From the NCBI GenBank assembly GCA_039583875.1, contig CM077159.1:99189707-99253706 (forward strand): a stretch of 64,000 bases of DNA, written 5' to 3'. This stretch comes from Platanthera guangdongensis (taxonomy: Eukaryota > Streptophyta > Magnoliopsida > Asparagales > Orchidaceae). Under the pieces are notes generated by a model. The model was not told where the DNA came from and made no database searches. It saw only the letters and a list, made by a program, of their open reading frames with translations. Shown here piece after piece: positions 32,336 to 45,141 of the stretch; positions within the stretch are counted from its first letter, which is position 1; the number at the start of each line of letters is the position of its first letter. A program made the translations under genes and the position numbers.

Positions 32336-35300
32336 ACAGTGATAGTTAGGTGTCATTGTAGTGTTTTCTAAATATTAATTTTAAGGTACCTATAAAACGT
32401 TTGATGTGCTCTTTTGTTAACCGAAATTCATTTTTCAGCTTCCCACTACAAATATGAAATACCCCTATGCTCTTTGCGTGTTGACAACCTTGATAGTAAC
32501 ATATAAATATATAATAGATAGACTATATTCACATAAAAAATTTTTAGGATAAATGAAGAGAAAAAACAATATAAAATTCTCTAAAGCATAATTGTCACTA
32601 GAAATATGAAAAAAGTAAATTCAACAAAATACATTATCTTAATAAATTTTTAGTTTCAAAAAATAACATAGAAACTATTTCAAATGGCCAACATCTACTA
32701 CTTCAATAAAAGAACAAATTGCAAGAGTAAAAAGACAGACATTAGTTTAAGTATATATGTCCGCAATCAATCACTAAATACTAAACAAGTTCTTAAATAT
32801 TTAGAGCTAGCCCACTTTAGTGAATGCATAATCCAAATGAATAGACCTCATAAGATGCAGTGCCTCGGATGCGATGTAGACATGTAGTAGACAAAAGTAA
32901 AAAAAAAATAGAATCCCGCTGCAGGCTTAATTCATTGGCAAGAAAGAACACTATAATACCAGAAATCACTCTATAAGCTCTCGAGAAAATAAAACTACAA
33001 GAAAAATAATCCATGGCATCAAAGATGGAGAAAATGAGGACATCGCTAAGTATTTCATTTCATATTGCCATTAAAATTTCATCCCACTTCAGCCAACAAT
33101 GTCATAAATGAAAAGTTCAAATCTGATGCAGATATCAAGAATACATAACCTCTAAATACTACATAAAAATTATGCTACTGGGCAGCGGCCATATTAAGAT
33201 ACAGCAATCAGATGCAAAAAAACAATGGCCTTCTCAACTCCACATTATTTCATTGAAGATCAAATATTATACAAGTAAAAAAACTAAAGGATCATTTGAT
33301 AGCTGACTTGGGAAAAGATTTACGCTGAAAATCAGTCAAATATGTTTGGGGGCACCTGAATCTTGTTGAGCTAAATTTCAAATTTAGGTAATGTGTTGAA
33401 AAATATAAAATCACTTTAGGTGTCACTTATCGGGATTTGTCACATGTACTTCTCCTTGAAACTCTTTTTCATCCTCACAACATAAACCTCTTCCTTTTTC
33501 TCATCTCTCTACAATGGTCTTACAATATCATTCTTTGTACCCAAGTTCTTGTGTGGTCTTCCTCTCTAGTGTAGTTATGGTACTCTTTCCTCTTGTTGTC
33601 AATATCACTAAGAGACGCCTCATTAGTATATGTTTTGGTCGTGGATAGCATGTGATTGTAAACTTCACTTCTCGATTTCTATCGCTAGTGTATATTATTA
33701 TATATTTATTATATTTTTTCATATATAATAAGATTTAACATATATGATCTTGATAGAATAGCTTCAATTGTTACTTATGTAGTTATGTCAACGCAGATGA
33801 CGTTTGGAGATATTCAGGATAGCAAATCTTAGCATCACGGCTGTACATTTGAACCCAATATCATTAAAGAAAACCAAACAATCTGACAAAAATTAAACAG
33901 ATTTAACAAAGGTCAGATTTAGCAGTCTTCAAAAACTAAATACCTCAAAATATACTAATTCCTAAATTACAAGCATGAAAAAAAAATCATATTGTTTCCA
34001 AGCAGACCCTAAATACAAATTCCTGTAATTAGATATCTCCATAATGGAATCCATCACAAAATGACTAAAAACAGCTGTCATGATTTTGAAAAAAAAACGT
34101 TAAATAGCATAAAACCAAACAAACAGTACCTGCCCGAACCTAGAAATCAAGAGTCAGGACATACAGAAACAGGAACTTCACCAAGATAAACCAAACCAAT
34201 GATGCGATATGCAAACCCCCTGCCTGGTGTATAAAGTTCACAAAAGCTGAACCCTAACATACAACACATACAAAAGTAGGGAACTTCAAAAGAGGGGGAA
34301 AAAAGCTACCGCGCCTGTCAAGCAATATCTGACTTCCGCATCTCCCCTCAAGCATACTTCAACCGCATGAAGAAAGAAGATCTATCGAAATTGAGAACTG
34401 AAGCCCTAAGAGTGCTAAGCTCCAAAGCCACGAAAATCAATCATCTCGACGTTGTAATCCAAAAATCCGACACATGCAGCCCCCGGCGAACAGAAGCTCT
34501 AATGGCCGGTGACTTCAACCAAGCATCCAAAATTCCACAAAAACCGTCGAAGGAATACGGGGGAAGGAGAATAATACGACAGCAAAACCCTAATTTGAAC
34601 TTACTAAAATGTTCAAGAAACTCCCCCCACCCTCTGCGTTTAACAAACTAGAAACCCCTATTTTCGGTTTTACGGATGCGCAATGGGGTTCAACGGGGAG
34701 GGTGGATGATTGTGAGGGGGAAGGTCAGTACGGTACCTGGGGAACCTGTGGGGACGAAGGAAGGCACGAGCGAGACAGTCGGATTTGTAAGGTAGGAGGT
34801 AAATTCCCACAGCCGTTACATGGATTAGGTCGTTTGTATTTGAGTGAAAAAGTAAATGATTGAAATGAAGTTCAAATGAGTAGTTTTTGAAAAATATGAT
34901 TTTAGTATAAAATTGTGCTAATGATGAAATGAAGTTTATGATGGTGTCCAAAAAAATTTTGTTTGATAAAAATAGGATGTTGTGCTATAGCAAATCACAT
35001 TGTGTAATTGGCAAATTATGTATTATGATCAACGCAGGGTTCCATTTTTGAACTAGCGTGCAGGCATTGGCGGACCTATTAAGGGACACCGGGGCACGTG
35101 CTCAGGTGTGAAAAATCGAAAAGTCCGCCTGGAGCTTAATATTTCTCCATCCAACGTTCCCGTGCCCGAGCGAGTTCTGCCCTAATTTCTTTGGCGACTT
35201 CGCGGGGTGTGAGCGTGACCTTCCCACTCCGTCCCTCCGGCCTCTGACATCACCGACGGCCACCGTTCCCGCACCAGACAGTGCGGCTTAGGGTCGTTTG

Positions 35301-35399
35301 GCGCACGCTGGCACCATGTGAGCGCACCATTCCCCTTCCGACATCACCAGCGGTAGCGGCCACCGGCATCCTTCCAGATTCCAGAATTTCAGATTCCAG
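32336..35399. other. Gene-free stretch with a 5'-UTR-like block near 34.3-34.65 kb
   Basis: Most of this is AT-rich with no coding signal. On the minus strand 34650-34300 looks like a plant 5' leader: moderate GC, a TTAGGGTTTTGCTG block near 34590, CT-rich runs and no long frame. It may be a non-coding first exon or a remnant. No CDS could be attached to it in the 1.7 kb downstream on that strand. Confidence 0.35.
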
Positions 35400-37173
35400 A
35401 ACATTGAACAGCAGATTCCAGCAACACGCACGTGTACTGATTGACACATGCGTGCCAAGCTTGACACGGGCGTGTCAAGCTTGACACGGGCATGTCGAGA
35501 TCCCGTGTTCTTTTCGGGATGCGACGGTTTTGGCGTCGATTGAGGCACACGGCCTTGGACACGGGCGTGTCACAAGCCGTGTTTTCCGCCCAGAAAACTG
35601 ATTTTAAGTGCGAATCGTGGCCGTCCGTTTCCTTCTTTTGGGATCCAAGGGTCTAGGCTAGTCCAGGCTGGTCTAGGTTGGTCCATGCTGGGTTAAGGTC
35701 GGGAATAGGGTTTGTAAACCCTCATTTATTTCAAGCTTTCTCTTTCTAAAGCCTTAGAGAGAGGGGAGAACAAGGAAGAAGGAGGAGGAGCGTTCCGGCC
35801 GCCGGTGGAGCTTCGGAGCCCCAAATCGCAAGCCGAGTTCGGATCTACGGAGGCGAGGCCGTTGCATTGCATTTCATCTGTCTAGATCTTCATGGCGCCA
35901 AAGAGAAATGTTAGGGTAACGATTCTCATCTTGGACATGTGAAGTCCTCTTTCCTTTTGCATAGGAAGCCCGCTCTCGCGAGTATGCGGTGAGTATTAGG
36001 TGTTCCTTCGGGTAGACATGAATAGTCCCCATTGTTTTGCATGTAGAGTCTGGAATCGAAGAACGGATATAGGCATGGTGTGTGAAGCCTACCCGGACAA
36101 GTTGGTCTGGATCGGTGATGTTGCATTGTTTGAATGGCCGGAGAAGACTCCGCGCCGATGGTTGTTTTTCGGGTTTTCTACGCGGTAGATTGCAACTGGG
36201 AACCTCGGGGACTAACTCCGAGCTGCACCCGAAAAACTGGGCAGATGCGTGATTCTGCCATCTTGGTGGCCTGGGAGCCAACGTGCACATAACTGGGTTA
36301 TGTAAAGTGTGTTTTCGAATTGGGACTCGGGGAAGCTTGACCCGCGCATATGGCTTAAATTGACGTTGTAGTGTGAGCAACGGGTTAGGCGGAACCATAC
36401 CCGCTCTATGTCGTTCGGTTAAAGAGACCTAAAGTACGTGGCACTTATCGTTGGCATAGATGGAGGGTCTTAGGCTTAGGTCGGAAAGACCATAATGCTC
36501 ATGAGATTACCCATCCAAGGGGCGGTGGTGAGACCGCGAATTTGACCGGGTTCACCGAGAATGTGCCCTGAGAGCACGGGGTATGTGGCTGTGTGCTCCT
36601 ACGCCTGTGATGTAGTGTAATTTATATATTGTTTGGCTATGCTAATAAAGTGCATGGAAGGAGCATCGCCGCCCCGAGTTTAGGGACGGGGTCGTTATAA
36701 TTTGGTCAGCTTGGTTGACCGTTGCTTTTGTTTGTCACTGCTTCGGTGGATTGTTGCTTGCAGGTGCTGCGGAGCCTAGTGGCAAATAGCGGGCAAAAGC
36801 CCTTGTTGCTGAGCCGGCCCTCGAAGTCCTTTGCTTATGTTTACTTTTATTCTCATGTATGACCGGCGTGCGTGCCGATGTTTGGAAGACGCTATTTATT
36901 TGAGTAAGCTCTTGTAAGGCCATAAGGCCCAAGTACTTTGTGTTTTTTTTACGTTCATTCCTTCTGGGTTTTGTTAGTGGACATTCACGTTGTTGGCTGG
37001 GTTCTTATTTTTGAAACATTTAAAATGCTTCAGCTAGAATATGCTCTGTGTAGGACGTTAGTTATTGGAAAGATGTTTTCATTGTATAACCCTTCGGCCT
37101 GTCTGTGGTATATGGCGTCGGGCCCCGGCCAGACCTACTGTCATATGCTATGTGACGGATAGGGGGTGTTACA
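35400..37173 (+). repeat. 5' LTR of the chromovirus
   Basis: The right boundary is set by GTGTTACA next to the PBS. Typical Tekay LTR features are present: repeated TGACACGGGCGTGTCA-like palindromes (35441-35580), a leader-like CT-rich block (35735-35850) and a TAATAAAG near 36644 as possible polyadenylation signal. The expected TGTAACG start was not found upstream, so the left edge is approximate and possibly truncated. Confidence 0.65.
35441..35510 (+). repeat. 20-bp tandem palindromic motif in the chromovirus LTR
   Basis: TGACACGGGCGTGTCAAGCT and variants occur three times in a row with a 20-bp period, and a further GACACGGGCGTGTC lies at about 35559. The arms TGACAC/GTGTCA are inverted repeats around a GGGC centre. 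Confidence 0.85.
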
Positions 37174-37176
37174 ATT

Positions 37177-37187
37177 TGGTATTAGAC
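37177..37187 (+). other. Primer binding site of the chromovirus (degenerate)
   Basis: TGGTATTAGAC lies three bases after the LTR end and resembles the initiator tRNA-Met complement TGGTATCAGAGC with substitutions. Confidence 0.65.
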
Positions 37188-37396
37188 TACCTATTTCGGT
37201 TTTGCTTATATGAATTCATGGGCGAATTCGTTTAAGGGGTAGTGAGCACATGTGTGTGTGTCATCGTTATAACACAAAAGAACTCATGAATGTTCACTTA
37301 TGAATGAAAATACACATGTTTTAGGAACCTGCGTGTTCCTATAATTACTTTTTGCAATATTATTCGGTCACTTAATGGTGTTTTGTATGACTATAG

Positions 37397-40300
37397 GTGA
37401 CCAGGAGTGGTGCAGGGCCGTCAGAATGCCCGATTTCTGATGCTAGTAACGCACTGAATGATGTGCCTGCAACACCTCTCTCGGCAGAAACCATAAGATT
37501 GGTGGCTGAAGCGGTGTTCGCTATGATAAATGTCCAGCCTGCAAGGCAAATGCAGCAGATTGCCCCTGCGGTGGAGTAGGTACCGCTTCAAGCGGCTAAA
37601 CCGAGAAGGGTGGAGCAAGCGGTGGTGGAGCCGGTGATACCGAGGAGAGCAACTGAAAAGCAACTCAAGCATGTTATGGGCTTCAATCCTCCGGTGTTCT
37701 CAGGGACGGAAACCTCATCCCAAGCTGAGGATTGGCTCTCCCGAGTAAAGAGAGTCTTGACAGCTACAGAAACGGAGGAGTGGCAGATGACCACCATAGC
37801 TACTTTCTTGTTGGACGGAGATGCAAGGCTGTGGTGGGAAGGTTTAGAGCTACATCACCTGAGGGGAAGACAACTCACGGACGTCTCGATGGAAAAATTT
37901 TCGAGACTATTCTTGGCAAGGTACCTTCCCAGTACTTAGAGGATCGCGTTGGAGAATAAATTCCAGAAGTTGACGCAAGGAGAGAGTAGCGTGGACGAGT
38001 ATCTCCACGATTTTACACGGTTGGGTCAGTATGCCAGCTCTACGTTCACGAATGATGACCGTAAGACAAACCAATTCTATGAGGGTCTGAGGGATGACCT
38101 AAGGCTACTACTCTCGGGGCCTATGACGCAGGGCTTCTTAACCCTGGTCAATACGACCCGGTCTTTGGAGAAGGATCTGACGAATGTGCAAGCGAAGAGA
38201 GACTGTGGTGCTAAGAAGACAGAGTTCAAGGTACCGATTACCTCAAAATCTGGGTATCGTACGTTCCATAAGAAGGCTAGGACTCCGGGTCCAGCCCCTT
38301 CTTTCGGTGCTTCAGGGGCAACTGCAAGCCGAACCCCGGGCGTATGCTATAATTGTGGAATGCCGGGACATTTTGCCCGAGACTGTTGGAGCGGACGTCC
38401 AAAGTCCGAGAGGAAGCCGGGAGCTACCTATGAGGAGAAGGGCAAGGCGGTGGAGTCAACCGCATCCCATTATGCTCCGGCTCAACCTAGATTCTATAAC
38501 CTTGGCCAGCAGGAGGCCATAAAGCAAGCAGATGTGGTGACAAGTACGATTTAAATTTATAGCAAGTTAGCTTTAAATACTTGTTACCTTGTGCATGCTA
38601 GCTTATTACTATTTGTATAGGCTTTGTTTTGGTTTGCGATAATCCGGCGAGAGCACTCTTTGATATAGGAGCTTCGCACTCCTTTTTGTCCGAAGGATTT
38701 ATATCGTGCATCAGAGTACCTTCTTCGGTGGAAAAGGACAAACTGGATGTGTTGTTGCCAAATGGGTGTTCAATGCGCGCATATAGAGTCTGTGGCGTAA
38801 AGATATGTATTCGGAGTCAGGAGTTCGACTTGCAAGCATCGTTACTACCGCTAGTGGAGTTCGACATGATTTTTGGTATGGACTAGCTCTCGGAGCAGCA
38901 GACATACATTGATTGTAATCGCAAGGAGGTCACGTTGGGAACTGGTCGTGAGACGACATTTACGGGCTTGAAAGGGTCGAGCAAGACTTTGATGTCTGCT
39001 CCTCAAGTGGTTAAGGCGGTTCGTGCTGGTGTAGAGCTGTTCTTCACGCTAGTGGAGGCTTCGAAGCCTAAGCCTGCTTTGAACAACATTCCAGTAGTAT
39101 CCGAGTACCCTGACGTGTTCCCTGGCAATCTTCAAGGAGCCCCGCCTCAGCGGGAGATTGACTTCACTATTGAGCTAGTGTCAGGTGCGAAACCTGTGTC
39201 ACGCTCCCCTTATCGGTTAGCGCCTAAGGAGATGGCGAAACTGAAGGTTCAACTTCAAGAACTATTGGAACAGGGTTATGTGTGTCCAAGTTCGTCGCCT
39301 TGGAGAGCACCGGTCCTTTTGTGAAGAAGAAGGATGGAAGTTTGCGACTTTGTATCGATTATTGAGAGCTGAACAAGTTAACATAGAAGAACAAGTACCC
39401 GATCCCAAGGATTGATGATTTATTCGATCAGTTAGTCGGGTCATCGGTGTACTCAAAATTGGATCTGAAATCCGGATATTATTATTTGAGGATAAGAGAA
39501 AGTGATATCCCCAAGACAACATTCAGCATGAGATACAGGCATTATGAGTTTACCGTCATGCCGTTTGGGCTGACTAATGCGCCGTCAGTGCTCATGGATC
39601 TGATGAACAAGACTTTCAGAGAGTACCTGGACCACTTCATGATTGTCTTTATCGACGATATATTGGTGTACTCGCAGAGCGAGGAGGATCACTTTAAGCA
39701 TCTGCATTTGGTGTTGGAGACACTGAGGAGGAATCAACTGTACGCCAAGTTCTCCAAATGCAAGTTTTGGTTGTCCTCAGTAGCGTTCCTTGGTCACATA
39801 GTTAGTGGTGAGGGAATTGTGGTGGATCCGACGAAGATAGTTGTTATACGAGAGTGACCTGTGCTGTCTTCGGTAGCGGAAATCCAGAGTTTTCTGGGGC
39901 TTGTCGGCTATTACAGGCACTTCGTGGAGAACTTCTCGCGGATAGCGTTACCCCTCACGGCTCTGACGAGGAAAGAGCAGAAGTTTGTTTGCAAGCCTGC
40001 GTGCGCACAAGCTTTCGAAGAGTTGAAAAGTCGTTTGACCACGACGCCTGTTCTAAGTTCGTCGAGTGGGACCGAAGGCTTTGAGATCTACAACGATGCT
40101 TCGGGCAGTGGATTGGGTTGTGTTCTACTATAGCATGGAAGTGTGATAGCTTATGGCTCGCGTCAGCTGAAGGTGCATAAGAGGAATTATCTGGTCCATG
40201 ACTTGGAGTTAGCAGCCGTGATATTTTGCTTGAAATTGTGGAGGCACTACTTATACGGTGTGAAGGTCGATATCTATTCCGACCACAAGAGCCTGAAGTA

Positions 40301-41998
40301 TTTGTTGGATCAAAAGGATCTGAACATGCGGCAGTGAAGATGGATAGAGTTCCTGGTGGACTACACATTCAAGAATCATTATGTGTCTGGGAAAGGCAAT
40401 GCGATTGCGGATGCGTTGAGAGGCAGGGCCCCAACGCAAGCCAACTGGTTGTTGGTTCATGACGAGCGTTTGGTTCGGGAGTTGGAGGCATTAGAGATCT
40501 CTTGTGTTGACAAGCAGACTAGTGCCAAAGCGCAATTGAATTGGACAAAAGTTCAGTACGACCTGGCTGATCGGATTTGGCAGGCTCTGGATTTGGATAG
40601 ACATATGAAGCAAATCATGATTGAGGCTTTGGATGGGTCAAATTCCCAATTTGATGTTGTGGATGGTTTGTTGTGGAAGGACAGAAGTCTGTGCGTCCCA
40701 AATGTGGGTAAATTGCGGGTGGATTTGATGTACGAGGCTCATCATACCAAGTACTCGATTCACCCACGGAGCACGAAGATGTACCGTGATATGAAGAAGT
40801 TATTCTAGTGGCCAGGACTTAAGAAGGATGTGGCACTTTATGTGGCGAAGTGTCAAATGTGCGCCTTAGTGAAGGCGGAGTGCCAGAAGCCTGAAGGATT
40901 CTTGAAGTCCTTGCCTATCCCGGAGTGGAAGTTCGACGATATTATAATGGACTTTGTGCATGGGTTACCAAGGTCGCAGAGGGAAACGACTCCATTTGGG
41001 TGATCGTAGATCGTTTGACGAAGGTTTTGCACTTCATTCCGAAAAAGAAGGATGATTCAGTGGAGAAATTGGCAAAACTCTATATGGATAACATTGTGCG
41101 GCTTCATAGTGTGCCCTGCAATATCGTGAGTGATTGAGATGGGCGGTTCACGTCCAATGACTGAAGATTGGTGCAGCAAATGTTGGGAACCAAGCTGAGT
41201 TTCGGTACGGCCTTTCATCCACAGACGGATGGTCAGACTGAGAGAGTCAACAGGACGATGGAAGACAGGCTTTGCATGTGCATCTTGGATTTCAGGAAGC
41301 AGTGGGAAGATCATTTGTACTAGGTGGAATTTGCTTATAACAATAGCTACCAAGCGAGCATTAAAATGGCGCCCTTCGAGGCCCTTTATGGAAGGAGATA
41401 TCGTACGTCATTGTCGTGGTTGGAGACGGGTGAGTCGAATCTGTACAAGCGGCAATAAGTGGAAGATACAACCTCATTGGTACGAACTATTCAAGAAAGA
41501 TTGCTAATCGCTCAGGCCCGTCAAGCTAAATACTATAATGCCAAGCATAGGAACGTGGAGTTTGCTGTTGGCGACTGGGTGTATTTGAAAATTAAGTCGT
41601 TCAAGGGTGTCTCACAGGTACGACACTTGAAGAAGCTAAGCCCGAGGTACCTTGGACCGTTTGAGGTTCTGGAGCGGATTGGCGAAGCAGCGTATCGATT
41701 AAAGCTATCAGTGGAACTGAGTGATCTACACGACGTATTCCACATATCAGTGTTGCGGAATGCGGTGCAAGAGTCTTCGCAAGTAATTGCGGTCGATCAA
41801 GTACCGGTTGATAATGGGTGGACGACGAAGGTCAAGCCCGTTTGCGTTGAGGACTCGGAAGTCAAGCGACTGCGTAACAAAGACATCGGGATGCTCAAGT
41901 TCCGTTGGGACAACTGCGGTCGGGAGGAGCTCTCGTGAGAGCGAGAACAGACCATGCTTGAGGAGTACCCAGAGTTATTCCACTCAGGTACCGTTTAA
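37397..41998 (+). pseudogene. Chromoviral gag-pol pseudogene
   Basis: Gag: 37397-38554, with the FSGTETSSQAEDWL and ARLWWEG motifs and a CCHC knuckle CYNCGMPGHFARDC near 38350; stops at 37577 and 37937. Protease: 38629-38886, active site ALFDIGASHSF (canonical D-T-G, here D-I-G). RT: 39190-39857, with [25 protein letters not shown] and catalytic FIDDILVYS. RNase H: about 39960-40340, with YNDASGSGLGCVL and [10 protein letters not shown]. Integrase: zinc-binding H/C residues near 40735-40860 (CQMC), core with [10 protein letters not shown] and [13 protein letters not shown]. Chromodomain near 41870-41990 (MLKFRWDNCG, EYPELFHSGT). Reading frame changes near 38560, 39320, 40970 and 41250, and there are about ten stops. 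Confidence 0.92.
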
Positions 41999-42066
41999 GT
42001 TTTGTGTATCTTTTCCTTTTTGTAATTTCGGGACGAAATTTTTTTAAGAGGGAGAGATTTGTAACG

Positions 42067-43925
42067 TATTGGGTACATTGGAATATATGTACCAGATTTG
42101 AAGAAGCATCACCCTACTCAATGGTATATATCAAGGTGTATTTGATGTGCTTTGAGTTTATTTGTGCAGGTTAAGTAACTGCAGGATTGCAGGAAAAGTT
42201 TCTAAATCCATGTGTCGACACCTAGAAGAAAAGTGTCGACACTTAAGAAGGCTTGTGTCGACACCTAGAGAAACTGTGTCGACACTTGGAGTAATTGTGT
42301 TGACACCAGGAAGGCAGAGTCGACACCAGAAAAAAGTGTCGACCCATACAGGCTGTGTCGACACACTGTGAAGAATTGTCAATATTATCTGTGTCGACAC
42401 TTGGAGGCAGTGTCGACACCCAGAGAAACTTTGTCGACAACAAAAGTGTCGACACCAGGAGACTGTGTCGACACTCAGCAAACTTCAACAAAGTTAAAGT
42501 ACATGTGTCGACACAAAGGAGATGTGTCGACACTCAGCAAAGTTTCAACACATGAAGGCATGTTTCGACACAAAGGAGATGTGTCGACACTCAGCAAGTT
42601 TCAACACATGAAGGCATGTGTCGACACAATGGAGATGTGTCGACACTCAGCAAGTCTCAAGACAAGAAGACATGTGTCGACACAAAGGAGTAGTGTCGAC
42701 ACACAACAGAAATCAATTAAGTATTGAAGAAGAAGTACTTGTGTCGACACACTCAATCAGTGTCGACACATTCTACAGAAGGCTTGTGTCGACACACAGA
42801 ATCAGTGTCGACACATTCTGAAGAAGCAGTGTCGCGAAGCTGTTACAACAACACAAGGAGTTGTGTCGACACCATCAAGGCTAGTGTCGACACTTAGTAT
42901 ACTTGTGTCGACACTTAGTCTATTTATGTCGACACATAATGACTATCTGTCTCGACATTTTCAGACAGTGACAGAGATTTCAAGAAGTAACTGGATGACT
43001 TGACAGCTGTCATTTCAACCAGTCAGCTGCAACTGTCAGAGCTGTCAGAAGGTTGTTAGAAACCGGATCAGCCGGTTACCTTGGAGGAAGACTATTTAAA
43101 GACCTTTCTCCTTCGACAGAAATGATGATCAATGAATTGAAAAACAACACAACAAAGAAGAAGACCTTAAAGAGAAGATCTGAGAAGTTGGAGAGAGAGA
43201 GCTCCTTCTAAGAAGAACAGCTGTTGAACCAAGCTGAAAAGTAAGATTCGGATTGAGATCTGATTCTCAAGACAGAAGTTGATTGAAGATCATCTTCACA
43301 GAAGATTCAACCCTACTGTGTTCTAATTCAAGAAGCTTTGAAGAAAGCCAAGGGTGGTTGATCTCTGCCTAGTTCTTCCAAGAACTCATCAAGAAGCCAG
43401 TCAACTCATCTCTCTCTTTCAGAGTTGTGGTTAAACACTTTGTAAACTTTATTTTCTGTAGGATCCTAAGGGATCTGAGCTGTAAGCCTATTTTATAAAG
43501 GCTGAGGTAGGGCTATTGTGCCTGAGTGTAGGAGATTCTATTCTCTGAGTGTAGGCCTTGATTGAAGGCTGAGGTAGAGCTGTTTAGCCTGAGTGTAGGT
43601 CTTGGTGAAGACTGAGTGGTAAGGCTTTGTGCCTGAGTTGTAGGAGTGGGGACACTCTGAGTTGTAGGAACCTGTTTGAGATTCTGAGTTGTAAAATCTG
43701 AGGATCTGAGAAGAAGTGGAGAAGTTAGGCCGAATCTAGTACACTACTAGATAGGCGAAGGGGGAAAGTGGATGTACCCAGACCTTGGGGATCCAATATA
43801 AATCCTGTGTGCAATATGAGGATCTGAGAAGAAGTGATAATTGTAGAATTGCATTTACTGTACAGTATTTCTGCCTTTAAAGTTAAAAAGAATAAATGTC
43901 ACCTATTCACCCCCCTTCAGGTGAT
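42067..43925 (+). repeat. 5' LTR of element B (SIRE-type Copia), main part
   Basis: It begins TATTGGGTACATTGG (TG to TA change against the TGTTGGGT of element A) directly after the chromoviral TGTAACG, with TAACG (42062-42066) as expected left target duplication. It is interrupted after CAGGTGAT (43921-43925) by element A. The last 18 bp of this LTR are found at 57058-57075, next to the PBS of B. The intact LTR would be about 1.88 kb. TATTTAAA at 43093-43100 is the candidate TATA. Confidence 0.9.
42212..42960 (+). repeat. GTGTCGACAC array in LTR B
   Basis: More than twenty copies of the palindrome GTGTCGACAC, plus decayed versions (GTGTTGACAC, GAGTCGACAC, GTTTCGACAC), are mostly about 20 bp apart. 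At 42508-42660 they form a higher-order repeat of about 57 bp with AACACATGAAGGCATG between paired motifs. The array lies upstream of the TATA-like element of the LTR. Confidence 0.92.
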
Positions 43926-44070
43926 TGTTGGGTACATTGATTAAATGTACCTGATTTGAAGAAGCCTCACCCAACTCAATGATATACATCATAATGTATT
44001 TGATGTATGTTGAGTTTACTTGTGCAGGTTAAGTAATCACTGGACTGAAGCAAAAGGTTTCTAAGTCCAT

Positions 44071-45003
44071 GTGTCGACACCCAGAGGGAAAGTGTCGACA
44101 CTCAAGAAAGCTTGTGTCGACACCCAGACAAGCAGTGTCGACACTTGGAGTCATTGTGTCGACACCAGGGATGCAGAGTCGACACCAGACAAAAAGTGTC
44201 GACACTTAGAGCTGTGTCGACACTCAGTGAAGAAAAGTGCAGACAACAAGTGTCGACACAAGGAGCTGTGTCGACACCCAGTGAAGCTGAGTCTACACCA
44301 GAAAGTGTCGACACTTGGAGCTGTGTCGACACTCAGCAAAAGTCTGCAGAGACTAAGTATAAGTGTCGACACTCAACACAATATGTCGACACTAAGCAGA
44401 AGAGTCAGCATTTGAAGTAAGTGTCGACACCCAGCACAATGTGTCGACACACACCAGAAGAGTCAACATATGAAGTAAGTGTCGACACCCAGCACAATGT
44501 GTCGACACTCAGCTAAAGACTCTACACTTGAAGAAAGTGTCGATACAAGGAGCTGTGTCGACACTTAGCAAAGATCAGAAAGATCAACAAAATTATTCTA
44601 AGTACAAGTGTCGACACTAAGGGAATGTGTCGACACTCAGCTGAAGTCTCAACAAGAAGAAGGTGTGTCGACACTAGGAGCTGTGTCGACACTCAACAAG
44701 AATCAACATAGAAGACTATGTGTCGACACCAAGAAGTAGTGTCGACACTTGACAGATTCAACACAATAAGTTGTGTCGACACAAAGGAGATGTGTCGACA
44801 CTTAGAAGAATTCAGCAAAAGCTAGAAGAACAAGTACTTGTGTCGACACTCAATTTCAGTGTCGACACATACAGAAGAAACTGTGTCGAGACATACAAGG
44901 AGTTGTGTCAACACCTTGTAGACTTGTGTCGACACTTACAAAGCATGTGTCGACACTTGGTCTATAAGTGTCGACACTTAAAGACAGAAAGTCTCGACAC
45001 TTT
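44071..45003 (+). repeat. GTGTCGACAC array in 5' LTR of A
   Basis: About 30 perfect copies of the 10-bp palindrome and about seven one-base variants. Starts at 44071, 44092, 44114, 44135, 44156, 44176 (variant), 44196 and 44214 show an 18-22-bp step; later gaps are near 20 or near 38-39 bp. A 58-bp higher-order unit occurs at 44421 and 44479. The spacer sequence varies while the palindrome stays constant. Confidence 0.95.
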
Positions 45004-45133
45004 CAGACAGTTAGAGAATTTCAAGAAATGACTGGATGATTTGACAGCTGCCGTTCCAGCCGGTCTACAGCACCTATCAGAGATATCAGAAGTCAGTTAT
45101 GGACCGGTCCAGCCGGTTACCATGAAGAAAGCC

Positions 45134-45141
45134 TATAAATA
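45134..45141 (+). promoter_or_regulatory. TATA box of the element A 5' LTR
   Basis: TATAAATA lies about 130 bp after the last palindrome and upstream of an A/G-rich leader. The 3' LTR has the same sequence at 56171-56178. Confidence 0.8.

Larger units (their letters stand above)
35400..42066 (+). mobile_element. Degenerate Ty3/Gypsy chromovirus (Tekay-like)
   Basis: The order is 5' LTR (left edge unresolved, ends GTGTTACA at 37173), PBS, gag, protease, RT, RNase H, integrase with chromodomain, then TTTCGGGACGAAAT, a purine tract (AAGAGGGAGAGAT) and the start of the 3' LTR (TGTAACG, 42060-42066). The 3' LTR is interrupted there by element B and would continue past the window. Chromodomain and motif content indicate the Tekay/Del lineage. 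Multiple stops and frameshifts inactivate it. Confidence 0.9.

Noticed and set aside
34367..34651. 94-codon plus-strand frame
   Set aside because: The region looks like a 5' leader read on the opposite strand; the peptide has no recognisable domain.
44071..44420. Overlapping frames in three phases (VST/CRH/VDT-rich peptides) in the LTR arrays, also at 42355-42821 and 55108-55457
   Set aside because: They are products of the GTGTCGACAC repeat, which is open in all frames. They sit in U3 with no homology or start context.
44071..45003. Regular palindromic repeats resembling a CRISPR array
   Set aside because: The repeat is 10 bp, spacers are about 10 bp and related to each other, and it lies inside a plant LTR with TATA box and TSD. 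There are no cas genes and the genome is eukaryotic.
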